Below the pieces are notes generated by a model. The model was not told the DNA's origin and ran no database searches. It saw only the letters and a list, made by a program, of their open reading frames with translations. Shown in pieces: positions 1-8,167 of a stretch of DNA of 16,007 nucleotides; the first letter of the stretch is position 1, and each line of letters begins with the position of its first letter. Source of the stretch: Phoronis pallida. Its lineage: Eukaryota > Phoronida > Phoronidae. Location of the stretch: NCBI GenBank assembly GCA_028565715.1, contig JAOXYC010239792.1:1-16007 (forward strand), read 5' to 3'. The position numbers and the translations under genes are program-made.

Positions 1-153
1 CGATTAATAGTAAACAAACCCACTAGAGAGCGCTTCCTGTTGTGATGTTGGATAAATCGTGCGGTCAGAATGTATTTGTTCGACATCGATACATTGTACA
101 TATGCAAGTACACCTTTAAATATTGCGAAAGAAAGTGCCTGCTATAATTTCAG

Positions 154-426
154 ATATGCCTGACCGCTGTCTGCATTTGTCAAGGAGTTGCTGACTATCA
201 GAAGAACAGCTACCTCCATCATTATGCACGGTTTAAAGAGTCTCTGCAAAAAATCAGGTTTGTTTGTCAAAGCGCATTAAAGAACCATCCATCAAAAACA
301 TTCGATACACCGGACCCAAATAAGGAGACAATCTTCTGTAATTACAACAAAAACCGCACTTGCAAATGTCAAGAACAGCCCTTCAATGCACAATGCTACC
401 TTTTTATAATCTCGAATGACTCATGA
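154..426 (+). CDS. Possible terminal coding exon, unknown secreted-type protein
   Basis: A reading frame with no in-frame ATG is open from 148 to a TGA at 424-426. It is preceded by an acceptor-like ATTTCAG ending at 153, with an in-frame stop at 145-147 just before it, as expected for an internal or terminal exon. The roughly 90 encoded residues are mixed and protein-like: nine cysteines, a CKC cluster, an N-R-T glycosylation sequon and several aromatic residues. I do not recognise the family. Upstream exons would lie outside the window. No clear AATAAA lies close downstream. It could also be a chance open frame in AT-rich DNA. Confidence 0.25.
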   Translation: MCLTAVCICQGVADYQKNSYLHHYARFKESLQKIRFVCQSALKNHPSKTFDTPDPNKETIFCNYNKNRTCKCQEQPFNAQCYLFIISNDS

Positions 427-684
427 ACAGTACATGTCCGTCTTTCAAAACTGAAAACTACTATTCCTAAACCTGTCTTCAGTTTAAAAGCTTGTTTTCA
501 GTAGGCCTACTGGCAGAAGCAAAAGTTAATGTTTTACGATTCGTAATTTTTTTGAATTCCATGTGCTCATCAAATTAAAATCAAAGGAAGTGCACATTTG
601 GTGAATTGGACACTGTTGCGGAACATTTTTCACTTTTCATACTAAAATTAGCGATTAAATACTGTTTTTAGGGCAATAATATCA
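427..684. other. Non-coding flank, nothing recognised
   Basis: AT-rich sequence with no credible ORF, repeat or RNA gene visible. It lies between the possible exon and the inferred left edge of the LTR. Confidence 0.4.
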
Positions 685-926
685 TGTGAATATAAAATGT
701 ACTTTGTTAATTCTAAAATAGGCGGTCGGGTAGCATAAACGTATTGTAGCGAACACATATTTTACTCATTTAGAACAAAAGACCATTTCTACTCAATTTT
801 GGCTGTTTCAAATTCTCGAATCTTACGTGTATCAAATTTTAGAGAACATTTCTCATACACATACATTTGTATACCTATCGTATGGACTCAGGTGATCGCT
901 CGCGGCAATAGGGATGTTTCCCGCTA

Positions 927-940
927 GATGCCGCGGCATC
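927..940. promoter_or_regulatory. 14-bp perfect palindrome in U3
   Basis: GATGCCGCGGCATC is a perfect inverted repeat about 90 bp upstream of the TATA box, nested between TCCCG (919-923) and CGGGA (940-944). Dimeric transcription factors often bind such sites. No specific factor can be named. Confidence 0.3.
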
Positions 941-1030
941 GGGACACACTCACAAAGCTTTCTATACAGAGCGTGTTACCAGGGGAATATGTCTCGCGGG
1001 CTACCGCGTGATTTTGTGCTTCTAGAGGGG

Positions 1031-1038
1031 TATAAAAG
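1031..1038 (+). promoter_or_regulatory. TATA box of the LTR promoter
   Basis: TATAAAAG sits in a locally GC-rich stretch. Transcription would start about 25-30 bp downstream, near 1055-1065, defining the start of R. A CCAGTT initiator-like sequence is at 1050-1055. Confidence 0.6.
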
Positions 1039-1412
1039 GGCCCGCTGAGCCAGTTATCGAGAGAGTTTCTTCTAACTCTCAGCTATAAGGTTAGATCCTC
1101 TAGTCTTAAAGCAGGACCCTCTCACGCCGTGCTCGTCTGCATGTGACGCACACCCGGATCTCATCTCACGAGGACTCTGCCGTTGTTCGACGTTCCGCCA
1201 CTTCAGTTCTGTGCACGTCCGCTTTAAGCTCTACCCCTGCCGAGGATACAGTGTATCTGTATACCTCCGTAGGCGCACCTTATTGACGACGTTTAGCACA
1301 GAGTATGTGGTTTGAACGGGTAACCTCCGCAGTCCGAGTGTTAGTGTTTTCCCGGTGTTGCCCTCACCTCTGCAAGACAGCATAGCATTCCCCTACGACC
1401 AATGATTAGTCT

Positions 1413-1509
1413 ATTAAAGTGAATCAAATATTCGGCACTTCAAATCTAGCTAACTAAGTTTGAATAACTACATGTGTTGAAAATAGTATATAGATGATAG
1501 TTAAATAAA
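1413..1509 (+). terminator. LTR polyadenylation signals
   Basis: ATTAAA at 1413-1418 and AATAAA at 1504-1509 lie 380-480 bp after the TATA box, with a GT-rich stretch (GGTGTGTTGTGTTTT) around 1533-1548. This suits RNA 3'-end formation in R/U5 when the same sequence is present as a 3' LTR. Confidence 0.4.
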
Positions 1510-1969
1510 TATACATGTGGTAGTAGTCTAAAAGGTGTGTTGTGTTTTCCTTGCTTGATACTCTTGACGATATTGTAAACTTACAAAACATGCTTTGATC
1601 ACGTTGATATACTTTCGACAAACGAATTCATGCTTTCTAGTTACATATATGCGCTGGACAACGGGACTGAGCACTCTCAGCTCTTCTATTTCATTACATT
1701 ATAATCCCTTTAGAAAGTAAACATTCCACTATACCAATTACCTTTTGTACCCGTGCACGCTTACGTTATACTCGCTTTCGCCTGGAGTATAGTGATCAAA
1801 AGAATCTTTCAAAGGAACTGTTGACCTACTTTATTCGGAAAACCCCCCCCCCCTTTCTCGGAATTTCCGTCCAGTGCATAGAGGTAACGTCTACGTATTT
1901 TACTAGGACATATCTAATTAAGGCCACGCGCAAAATTCGGCCGTGATAAGTCCGTTTCTTTCTTCACAA

Positions 1970-1987
1970 TGGTGACAGCGGTGGGAT
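1970..1987 (+). other. Primer binding site, tRNA-Leu type
   Basis: TGGTGACAGCGGTGGGAT begins with TGG, the complement of a tRNA CCA tail, one base after the LTR end. From memory, animal tRNA-Leu of the AAG/TAG type ends CCCACCGCTGCCA plus CCA. The match is 15 of 16 bases. This site primes minus-strand DNA synthesis. Confidence 0.65.
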
Positions 1988-2198
1988 GTGATCAAGTTTG
2001 TTTTACGATATCAGCTTGAGTTCAGTTAGGGAAATAACTTCACAATTTTCAGTTAGATTGGTGATTCTAAGGCATATTTTATTCATTGCAGATCATTGTC
2101 TATCCGAAAGACATCTGGTTCTGACACTTATATTTGTTTAGCTCGTTTTGGTTTGTCTCTGATTCTTGTTCTGTTGAGGGATCGTTGGTTTTTGCTTT
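1988..2198 (+). promoter_or_regulatory. Leader with 3' splice-site-like sequence
   Basis: This is the untranslated leader between the PBS and ORF1. It contains no ATG after the one at 1986. A good-looking acceptor, T-rich and ending ATTGCAG at 2091, is preceded by a branch-like TTCTAAG at about 2064-2070. Splicing an LTR donor to this site would remove the upstream ATGs of the R/U5 region and make the ORF1 ATG the first in the mRNA. Packaging signals would be expected here but cannot be recognised. Confidence 0.35.
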
Positions 2199-2654
2199 AT
2201 GGCAGGAGAGGAGCCCACCCTTAGGGAGGTCAGTGATAACGTGGTTTCTATCGTGGTGGTTAGCGCGTCTACTTTGGTTTTGGTTATTGTGAGCACCCTC
2301 ATAGTTGTTTTCTCGCAATCACTGGTGACTGAATTTATAAGACAGTTTGTTCTACGGGATCTTAGAAACATTCAGGACAGCCTTTCCCGGGTTTTAGAAA
2401 GACTACGTCCCAACTACGCAGTCCCTGGACATATACGACGAAGTCTTCATATCACTAGTCTACCTCCCTTAAGAGAATTGGAACTTGAAGAGGACAACAA
2501 CGAGCCGCTTGCTGAGCCCTTACCTACGACCCCAACCATAGACACCGCACAACCAGCTCCGATAGTGGGATCCAACACCAGCAGCCCTGCTGACACAGAA
2601 AGCAGCGAGTCAACAGACAATTTAAACGAAGATATTACCGAGACTGACGTATAA
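2199..2654 (+). CDS. ORF1: small single-pass membrane protein upstream of gag
   Basis: This 151-residue protein has a short acidic N-terminus, a strongly hydrophobic segment at residues 15-38 (Val/Ile/Leu-rich, long enough for one membrane pass), a basic amphipathic stretch with RNIQDSL and RRSL (about 45-85), and an acidic, Thr/Ser/Pro-rich tail (90-151). There is no cleavable signal peptide with a clear site, so a signal-anchor is likely. I do not recognise the family. It ends one base before the gag ATG. Its own ATG has T at -3, a weak context, and it contains no other ATG in any frame, which would let scanning ribosomes reach gag. An accessory membrane ORF 5' of gag is not part of the usual gypsy layout. 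A role in membrane targeting of particles is only a guess. Confidence 0.6.
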   Translation: MAGEEPTLREVSDNVVSIVVVSASTLVLVIVSTLIVVFSQSLVTEFIRQFVLRDLRNIQDSLSRVLERLRPNYAVPGHIRRSLHITSLPPLRELELEEDNNEPLAEPLPTTPTIDTAQPAPIVGSNTSSPADTESSESTDNLNEDITETDV

Positions 2655-2655
2655 C

Positions 2656-3804
2656 ATGGCAGACAAAGATCCATCGGAGAGCTCAAGCCAGACTTCGGAT
2701 TTAGAAGTGACCTTCAAACCTATTGACGAGGAGGAACTTGCATCAGAGGTGGGAGCCGTATCCATCGAAGATCAAAGCGAAGAAATGGCAATCGCTGCAA
2801 CGCCATCAAACAGTCCCCTTAACAGATTTCTTGAAAATAACCCCCACTTAGTTTATGAAGAAGATAAACCAGACATTGCGAAAGAAACCCATGACGCAAT
2901 GGACGTTGAAGGCGCCGAAACCGACTATCCAAAATTCAGAGGAAGACCAAGACCACTTTCGTTTAGACCTCAACAACGGGTTTATGTTCCTCGTGATCAG
3001 CCCGTTAACGTCGAAAAGGAGATGAAACCAAAAATGCTCCCAGATCGTTTTGACGGAAAAACCCCTTGGACTGATTATAAGGCACATTTTGAAGCTTGTG
3101 CACGCATCAATAGATGGTCAACTACTCAGAAAAAGGAATATCTAAGCGCTAGTGTGAGGGGAGGGGCCCAGAGTCTATTGGCGGACGGTTCGCTGGACAA
3201 CATCACATATGATGAACTCATTCACCGTTTAGAAAGAAGATATGGGCCGGACGGTCAGGCTGAGGTATACCTAACACAACTCAGGGCAAGAGTTCGCAAA
3301 GAAAAGGAAACTCTACAGGAGTTGGGACAGAGCATAAGACGACTAACGACACAGGCGTATCCTGAACTCACCCATGAAGCACACGAACGTCTTGCCAAAG
3401 GTTTCTTTACTGATGCAATCCAGGATCCAGAGATTAGAGCAGGGATTTTTAGGTCTCAACCTCCAACGTTAGATGATGCAATCAAAGCCGCCATTATGAC
3501 AGAATCGTTTCTTGAGGGAGAGAGATACCGTTCAGGGCAACGGAAGCCAAAATTTAATCGTCGGATTGAACAACCTCAAGGTGAAATGGCTAGTCTAACA
3601 AATCAAGTACGAGAATTAACCCGTTTGATGAGAGAAGTTATGGAAGACAGGAGACAGGGCAGCAGACCCAAACAACCCATAATTTGTTACAGATGTGGTG
3701 AACCAAACCACATCTCCCGAGAATGCACTAAGCCACCGGGAAACGACAGGCGACCCAACCGAGGGGCCGGCAACGGGTCGCAGAATGGAATGAGCCTCAA
3801 TTAA
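2656..3804 (+). CDS. gag: Gag polyprotein (capsid and nucleocapsid)
   Basis: The 382-residue structural protein forms the particle and binds genomic RNA. Residues 1-125 are acidic then basic and low-complexity. Residues 126-290 resemble the gypsy Gag capsid region, with RFDGKTPWTDYKAHFEA near the start and a helical, charged body. Residues 307-332 may be a short coiled coil. One CCHC zinc knuckle, C344-X2-C347-X4-H352-X4-C357, marks the nucleocapsid, followed by a Gly/Arg/Asn-rich tail. The ATG has strong context (A at -3, G at +4) and begins one base after the ORF1 stop. The pol frame opens at 3732, so the last 73 bases of gag overlap the open pol frame and carry the frameshift signal. No PTAP or PPxY late motif is seen in Gag. 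Confidence 0.88.
   Translation: MADKDPSESSSQTSDLEVTFKPIDEEELASEVGAVSIEDQSEEMAIAATPSNSPLNRFLENNPHLVYEEDKPDIAKETHDAMDVEGAETDYPKFRGRPRPLSFRPQQRVYVPRDQPVNVEKEMKPKMLPDRFDGKTPWTDYKAHFEACARINRWSTTQKKEYLSASVRGGAQSLLADGSLDNITYDELIHRLERRYGPDGQAEVYLTQLRARVRKEKETLQELGQSIRRLTTQAYPELTHEAHERLAKGFFTDAIQDPEIRAGIFRSQPPTLDDAIKAAIMTESFLEGERYRSGQRKPKFNRRIEQPQGEMASLTNQVRELTRLMREVMEDRRQGSRPKQPIICYRCGEPNHISRECTKPPGNDRRPNRGAGNGSQNGMSLN
3738..3798 (+). promoter_or_regulatory. Candidate -1 ribosomal frameshift signal, gag to pol
   Basis: The heptamer G GGA AAC at 3738-3744 is in the exact gag phase (X XXY YYZ). A spacer of 5 nt follows. Then GCGACCC (3750-3756) pairs perfectly with GGGTCGC (3775-3781), and an inner CCG/CGG (3759-3761 with 3768-3770) can add three pairs. 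Alternatively, loop bases GAGG (3761-3764) can pair with CCTC (3795-3798) as an H-type pseudoknot. The -1 frame is pol and is open from 3732. GGGAAAC is a known slippery heptamer in type D retroviral gag-pro shifts. The result would be a Gag-Pol fusion. Restart at the pol ATG two bases after the gag stop remains an alternative. Confidence 0.65.
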
Positions 3805-3806
3805 AT

Positions 3807-6800
3807 ATGACTCGGTCAAGGGATCCGGACCAGGCCGACGAAAATCAAGGATCCCACTTACGAATGATGAGTAACGGAAACAACCCAGGGACAGGTTATT
3901 CTGAATCAAACACGACTCAGCAAAGGGGTCCAGCTCGAGTCAACAATACAAAGGGACCTATTAACTCAAGAAAGGAGGATGCAGCATTAGGACTTTCTGA
4001 CAAAAATGCAGAAGGCGGACTTTTCGTAAAGGGAGTCGTGAACGAGGCTGAGACCCTATTTTTGATTGACACAGGAGCTTCAGACACTCTTATCTCTGTG
4101 GATGTACTAAAGAAGAAAACTGGACAACCACGACTTAAACCGTTGGATGCTCCACTCTTGTTGGCGGACGGAAAACCTATGCAGGCCTACGGTACCGCCG
4201 TAATGGAGATTGTCATAGGTAAACACGCATGTAACATTACAGTTATAGTAGCAGATATACAGACGGAAGGTATATTAGGAATGAATTACTTACTTAAAAT
4301 GCATTGCGGATTGGACCTCAGTGAAATGAAACTCATATTTCCAGGTTCAGAAGTGCCGTTGGTAGCATATGATGCCTCGCCGTTAGCGCAAAGATGTTTA
4401 GTCAGAAGATTGCAGACTGTTTCGGCCGGACAGGAAGCACATCTTTGGGTTTCTCCTAGCAAGGAACTAACGTCGACAAAATATGGTATTGTGGAACCAA
4501 CAGCACACAACGATGCAGTTAACAGAGGTATATTAGTAGCTCGTACACTCGTAGATTTGCGACAAGGGAATTTTCCTGTACGAATACTAAATGCCTCCAG
4601 TGAAGAAATAACTTTTAAACCAGGAGCGGTAATTGGGACAATCTCAGTAGTGGAAGATGTAACCAATGATAAACCGCCTCACCATGTGAGGACTACGAGG
4701 AAAGACAGAGATGAAGCCCTACCAGAGCATCTGGAAGATCTTTTTGTTCGCAGTTCCACTAACTTTACAGAAGAGGAAAGAAGAGAATTAAAGAATCTGT
4801 TGGTCGAATACCAGGATATTTTCTCTAAAAATGACATGGATCTTGGCAAAACAGATCTGGTTCTACACGACATTGATGTTGGAGACTGTAGACCAATTAA
4901 ACAACCAGCACGACGACTACCCTATTGGCAACAAATTGAAGCCGATGAACACATCAGGAAATCATTAGAGGGAGGATTGATAGAGCCCTCTAACTCAGCA
5001 TGGAGCAGTCCGATCGTAGTAGTAAAGAAAAAGGACCAATCGTCACGACTATGCATCGATTATAGAAAGGTTAATGCTAAAAGTATCAAGGACGCTTATC
5101 CGCTTCCTAGAATTGAAGATTCTCTGAACCATCTGGCGTCCTCGAAGGTATATTGCACTCTGGACCTGTCGAGTGGATACTGGCAGTTGGGCATGACTGA
5201 AAGGGCCAAAGAAATCTCGGCGTTTGTTCACCGGTCAGGACTGTACCAATGGCAGAGAATGCCTATGGGACTAGCTACAGCGGCGAACCAATTTGAAAGA
5301 CTGATGGAGTTGGTTTTTCAGGGACTGACTTGGAATGAGCTAATGGTATATCTGGACGACATTATAATCTATGCCGGGTCTAACACTGAATGTCTCAGAA
5401 GGGTCCGAAACACGTTTGAACGCTTGAGAAAAGCCAATTTGAAACTAAAGCCAAAGAAATGTAAGCTTTTCCAACAGGAGGTTCTCTATCTGGGCCACGT
5501 CGTTTCAAAGGAAGGGGTTTCTACGGATCCAGAAAAGATCAAAGCTGTAAAGGATTGGCCTACGCCAAAATCAGTCACTGATGTACGAAGTTTCTTGGGA
5601 CTTATGTCATACTACCGACGGTACGTAGAAGGCTTTGCAAGAATCGCACAACCCCTACACAAATTGATGGGCAAAGATGCTGTATTCGTTTGGACAAACG
5701 AGTGTCAAGAAGCCTTTGAAAAGTTACGAGAAAGGTTGATCACCGCCCCCATTTTGGCATACCCTGACATGAATACTAAATTCATCGTGGATTGCGACTG
5801 TTCGGGGTACGGAATAGGTGGAGTACTATCACAAGTGCAAGAAGGACAAGAAAGGGTTATCGCCTACACCAGCCGTTCCCTTTCCAAACCTGAACACAAT
5901 TATTGCGTAACAAGAAGAGAGCTTCTGGCCGTCATACACTGCGTGAAAAAGTTTAGGATGTATCTTTACGGTCGACCTTTCACCGTTCGCACAGATCATT
6001 CTTCATTGCGATGGTTGATCAATTTCAAGAACCCAGAACAGCAATTGGCAAGATGGTTAGACACATTGGCAGAATTCACTTTCAACATAGAACATCGTCC
6101 CGGTGTCAAACATGGCAATGCTGACGCCCTTAGTAGAGTATGTAAACAGTGTGGTAGGCTAGAAGAAATTAAGGAGCCACCAGACCAGGCGACTAGAACA
6201 AAAATGCTCAATGCGTTGACTGTTGAGAAGCTGTGGAGCCTAGACACACTTAGGAAGGAACAACTACAAGACCCAGACATCTCTATAATTTTAGAAATGA
6301 AAGAGGAAAGAGAGAGAACAGCCAGACCCTCATGGGAGGAAATAAACCATGCATCCAGATCAATCAAGGTTTTGTGGAACTTATGGGACCAGTTAGCAGT
6401 CGTAGGAGGGGTTCTATATAAAGTAACAGAACATATCGATTCAACTGGAAGAGGTTTACTGATAGTTCTACCCCGAACATTAAGACAGCAAGCAATGCAT
6501 CAGTTACACGATGCAAAGCCGGCAGGACACCTCGGTATAACCCGTTCACTGGCTAGAATCAAAGCAAGATATTTTTGGCAGGGAATGACGAGTGATGTTC
6601 GCTCTTGGTGTAGAACCTGTGGAATTTGTGCGGCGACTAAAGAACCAACGAAACACCGCAGGGGAAATCTCCGGAAAATCAAAACGGGATACGTCATGGA
6701 AAAGGTGGGCATTGACATCATGGGACCATTCCCAAAAACTGATAGGGGGAACGTCTACATACTAGTCATGGCGGATTATTTCTCTAAATGGTGTGAAGCA

Positions 6801-7772
6801 TGTCCATTGGTGGAAATCAGCGCTGCGACAGTAGCAGATGCGTTAGTGACCAATTTAATATCAAGATTTGGTGTCCCTACCAGTCTTCACTCCGACAGAG
6901 GATCCAATTTCCAATCCCATGTTTTCCAAGAAACATGCAAGATATTGGGAATGCAGAAGACCAGTACAACGCCTTACCATCCGCAAAGTGACGGCTTGGT
7001 AGAGAGACTCAACAAAACCATTGTTACCATGCTGAGAGGAATGATAGAACCAAACAAACACCAAAAAGACTGGGATATCTATCTACCATTAGTTCTCATG
7101 GCATATAGAAGCGCAGTACACGAGACCACCGGTGAAAGCCCTTCCCAAATGATGTTAGGGCGTGACATAGCGCTACCCATCGATACGTTAATAGAAAAAC
7201 CGCCAGGAGAAAATCAGGAACTACCCACGACTGATTACGCTTGGACTCTAAGGGAAAGGCTTGACAACATACACCACAGGGCCCGAGAACTCATGAAACA
7301 CAGTGGTCGGCGCCAAGAACGGAATTACAACAAAAAAGTTTTTGGTACACCAATAGAATTAGGTTCACGAGTTTGGATTCGGGACGAAACAAGAAAAAAA
7401 GGGAAATCCCCCAAACTTCAACCGAAATATTTAGGGCCCTACACAGTGGTGGAGAAATTATCGGAGTTAGCTTTTAAGGTACAATTGAATCCACGCACTA
7501 AGATAAAACTGGTACACCATGAAAAGATGGTTCCTTATACGGGAGAACATGAGCTTGATCATGAGGAGGCGATCGCGATCCCACAGAATACAGGCAACGC
7601 TATGAGGGATTCCAACGACTCCGCTAGTGATGACAATTTACCAAGTGAAACTAACACGGACAGTTCAGGGGATAATGAGGATTTGGGAAATAATGCATCA
7701 ACACCGTCAATGGCATTGACGGACCGACGCAATCCAACCCGCAATTGCAGGACACCAGCCCGATACTCATAA
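3807..7772 (+). CDS. pol: Pol polyprotein: protease, reverse transcriptase, RNase H, integrase
   Basis: The intact 1321-residue frame carries all enzymes for copying and integrating the element. Domains in order: aspartic protease with DTGAS at 88-92; reverse transcriptase about 371-575, with first catalytic Asp in LDLSSG (D453) and YLDD at 515-518; RNase H with D664, E705 and D730; integrase zinc site H901, H908, C938, C941; integrase core D970, D1030, E1066, with the classic 35-residue gap between the last two; GPY at 1210-1212 of the GPY/F module; and an acidic Ser/Asn-rich tail ending in an Arg-rich piece. No key residue is missing. The order is Ty3/gypsy. The ATG at 3807 is only the first in frame. 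The functional N-terminus is probably made by -1 frameshifting, since the frame opens at 3732. The lineage within gypsy is not assigned. Confidence 0.95.
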   Translation: MTRSRDPDQADENQGSHLRMMSNGNNPGTGYSESNTTQQRGPARVNNTKGPINSRKEDAALGLSDKNAEGGLFVKGVVNEAETLFLIDTGASDTLISVDVLKKKTGQPRLKPLDAPLLLADGKPMQAYGTAVMEIVIGKHACNITVIVADIQTEGILGMNYLLKMHCGLDLSEMKLIFPGSEVPLVAYDASPLAQRCLVRRLQTVSAGQEAHLWVSPSKELTSTKYGIVEPTAHNDAVNRGILVARTLVDLRQGNFPVRILNASSEEITFKPGAVIGTISVVEDVTNDKPPHHVRTTRKDRDEALPEHLEDLFVRSSTNFTEEERRELKNLLVEYQDIFSKNDMDLGKTDLVLHDIDVGDCRPIKQPARRLPYWQQIEADEHIRKSLEGGLIEPSNSAWSSPIVVVKKKDQSSRLCIDYRKVNAKSIKDAYPLPRIEDSLNHLASSKVYCTLDLSSGYWQLGMTERAKEISAFVHRSGLYQWQRMPMGLATAANQFERLMELVFQGLTWNELMVYLDDIIIYAGSNTECLRRVRNTFERLRKANLKLKPKKCKLFQQEVLYLGHVVSKEGVSTDPEKIKAVKDWPTPKSVTDVRSFLGLMSYYRRYVEGFARIAQPLHKLMGKDAVFVWTNECQEAFEKLRERLITAPILAYPDMNTKFIVDCDCSGYGIGGVLSQVQEGQERVIAYTSRSLSKPEHNYCVTRRELLAVIHCVKKFRMYLYGRPFTVRTDHSSLRWLINFKNPEQQLARWLDTLAEFTFNIEHRPGVKHGNADALSRVCKQCGRLEEIKEPPDQATRTKMLNALTVEKLWSLDTLRKEQLQDPDISIILEMKEERERTARPSWEEINHASRSIKVLWNLWDQLAVVGGVLYKVTEHIDSTGRGLLIVLPRTLRQQAMHQLHDAKPAGHLGITRSLARIKARYFWQGMTSDVRSWCRTCGICAATKEPTKHRRGNLRKIKTGYVMEKVGIDIMGPFPKTDRGNVYILVMADYFSKWCEACPLVEISAATVADALVTNLISRFGVPTSLHSDRGSNFQSHVFQETCKILGMQKTSTTPYHPQSDGLVERLNKTIVTMLRGMIEPNKHQKDWDIYLPLVLMAYRSAVHETTGESPSQMMLGRDIALPIDTLIEKPPGENQELPTTDYAWTLRERLDNIHHRARELMKHSGRRQERNYNKKVFGTPIELGSRVWIRDETRKKGKSPKLQPKYLGPYTVVEKLSELAFKVQLNPRTKIKLVHHEKMVPYTGEHELDHEEAIAIPQNTGNAMRDSNDSASDDNLPSETNTDSSGDNEDLGNNASTPSMALTDRRNPTRNCRTPARYS

Positions 7773-7874
7773 AGAAACTTTCCAAAATTAAGTCAGGTCA
7801 ATCAATTTTGCTACGGGTAAACATGTAAACCTGTACTACCTGTACATGGTCGATGCGTAGGCGACTGGTCCAAC

Positions 7875-7894
7875 GAAAAAAAAAGGGAGAAAAG
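7875..7894 (+). other. 20-nt pure purine tract
   Basis: A run of A residues followed by GGGAGAAAAG gives twenty uninterrupted purines 103 bp after pol. It resembles a polypurine tract for plus-strand priming. However, the following bases (CAAC) do not start an LTR and no LTR copy follows, so it could be a remnant or central tract, or chance. Confidence 0.25.
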
Positions 7895-7920
7895 CAACAA
7901 AAACAGGAAGAACTATATAT

Positions 7921-8165
7921 AACCACGGTGACGGGAACAATCAACTCAAAAAAAAAAAAAAAAAAAAAAGGAAACACATATATGTGTACATAGATGTATT
8001 TATCTATTTAGCCACGTTGAAGAAAACTATTAACTCAAAAAAAAAATGTATATATATGTGTAGATAGGTATATATTCATAGTTGTATGATTGATTTAACC
8101 ACGGTGAAAGGAACCATTAACTTCTGATACATATATTGATAACTACGGTGAAGGGAACAATTGAC
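7921..8165 (+). repeat. Degenerate tandem repeat, four copies of a CCACGGTGAAGGGAAC-type motif
   Basis: Near-copies of one block of about 25 bases start near 7921, 8011, 8096 and 8141. Copies 1 and 2 are each followed by a poly-A run (22 A at 7948-7969 and a shorter one at 8037-8046), then a TATATATGTG-rich spacer, so the original unit was about 85-90 bp. The last copy ends two bases before the first possible ATG of ORF4. This fills the gap between pol and ORF4 and may be regulatory. Confidence 0.55.
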
Positions 8166-8167
8166 AA

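Larger units (their letters stand above)
685..1968 (+). repeat. 5' LTR (left edge uncertain)
   Basis: The right edge is well placed: the sequence ends TTCACA at 1963-1968, one base before the tRNA-complementary site. The left edge is proposed at TGTGAA (685-690), the exact inverse of TTCACA, but a six-base match can occur by chance here. TGTAGCGAAC at about 748 is another possible start. Inside lie a TATA box (1031) and two polyadenylation hexamers (1413 and 1504), the expected U3-R-U5 layout. A run of 11 C residues (1843-1853) falls in the U5 part. The length of about 1.28 kb is long but within the range known for gypsy LTRs. Target-site duplication cannot be tested without a 3' LTR. Confidence 0.55.

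Noticed and set aside
2100-2686. Minus-strand frames opposite ORF1 (2100-2318, 2138-2371, 2447-2686)
   Set aside because: They are shadows of ORF1 and its leader, with no motifs and low complexity.
4286-7744. Many minus-strand frames of 60-126 codons opposite pol, and a plus frame at 6800-6991
   Set aside because: They lie entirely within the well-supported pol frame and show no domain features.
7875-7894. Purine tract as the polypurine tract of the 3' LTR
   Set aside because: It is not followed by TG or by any sequence resembling the 5' LTR. Kept only as a low-confidence feature.
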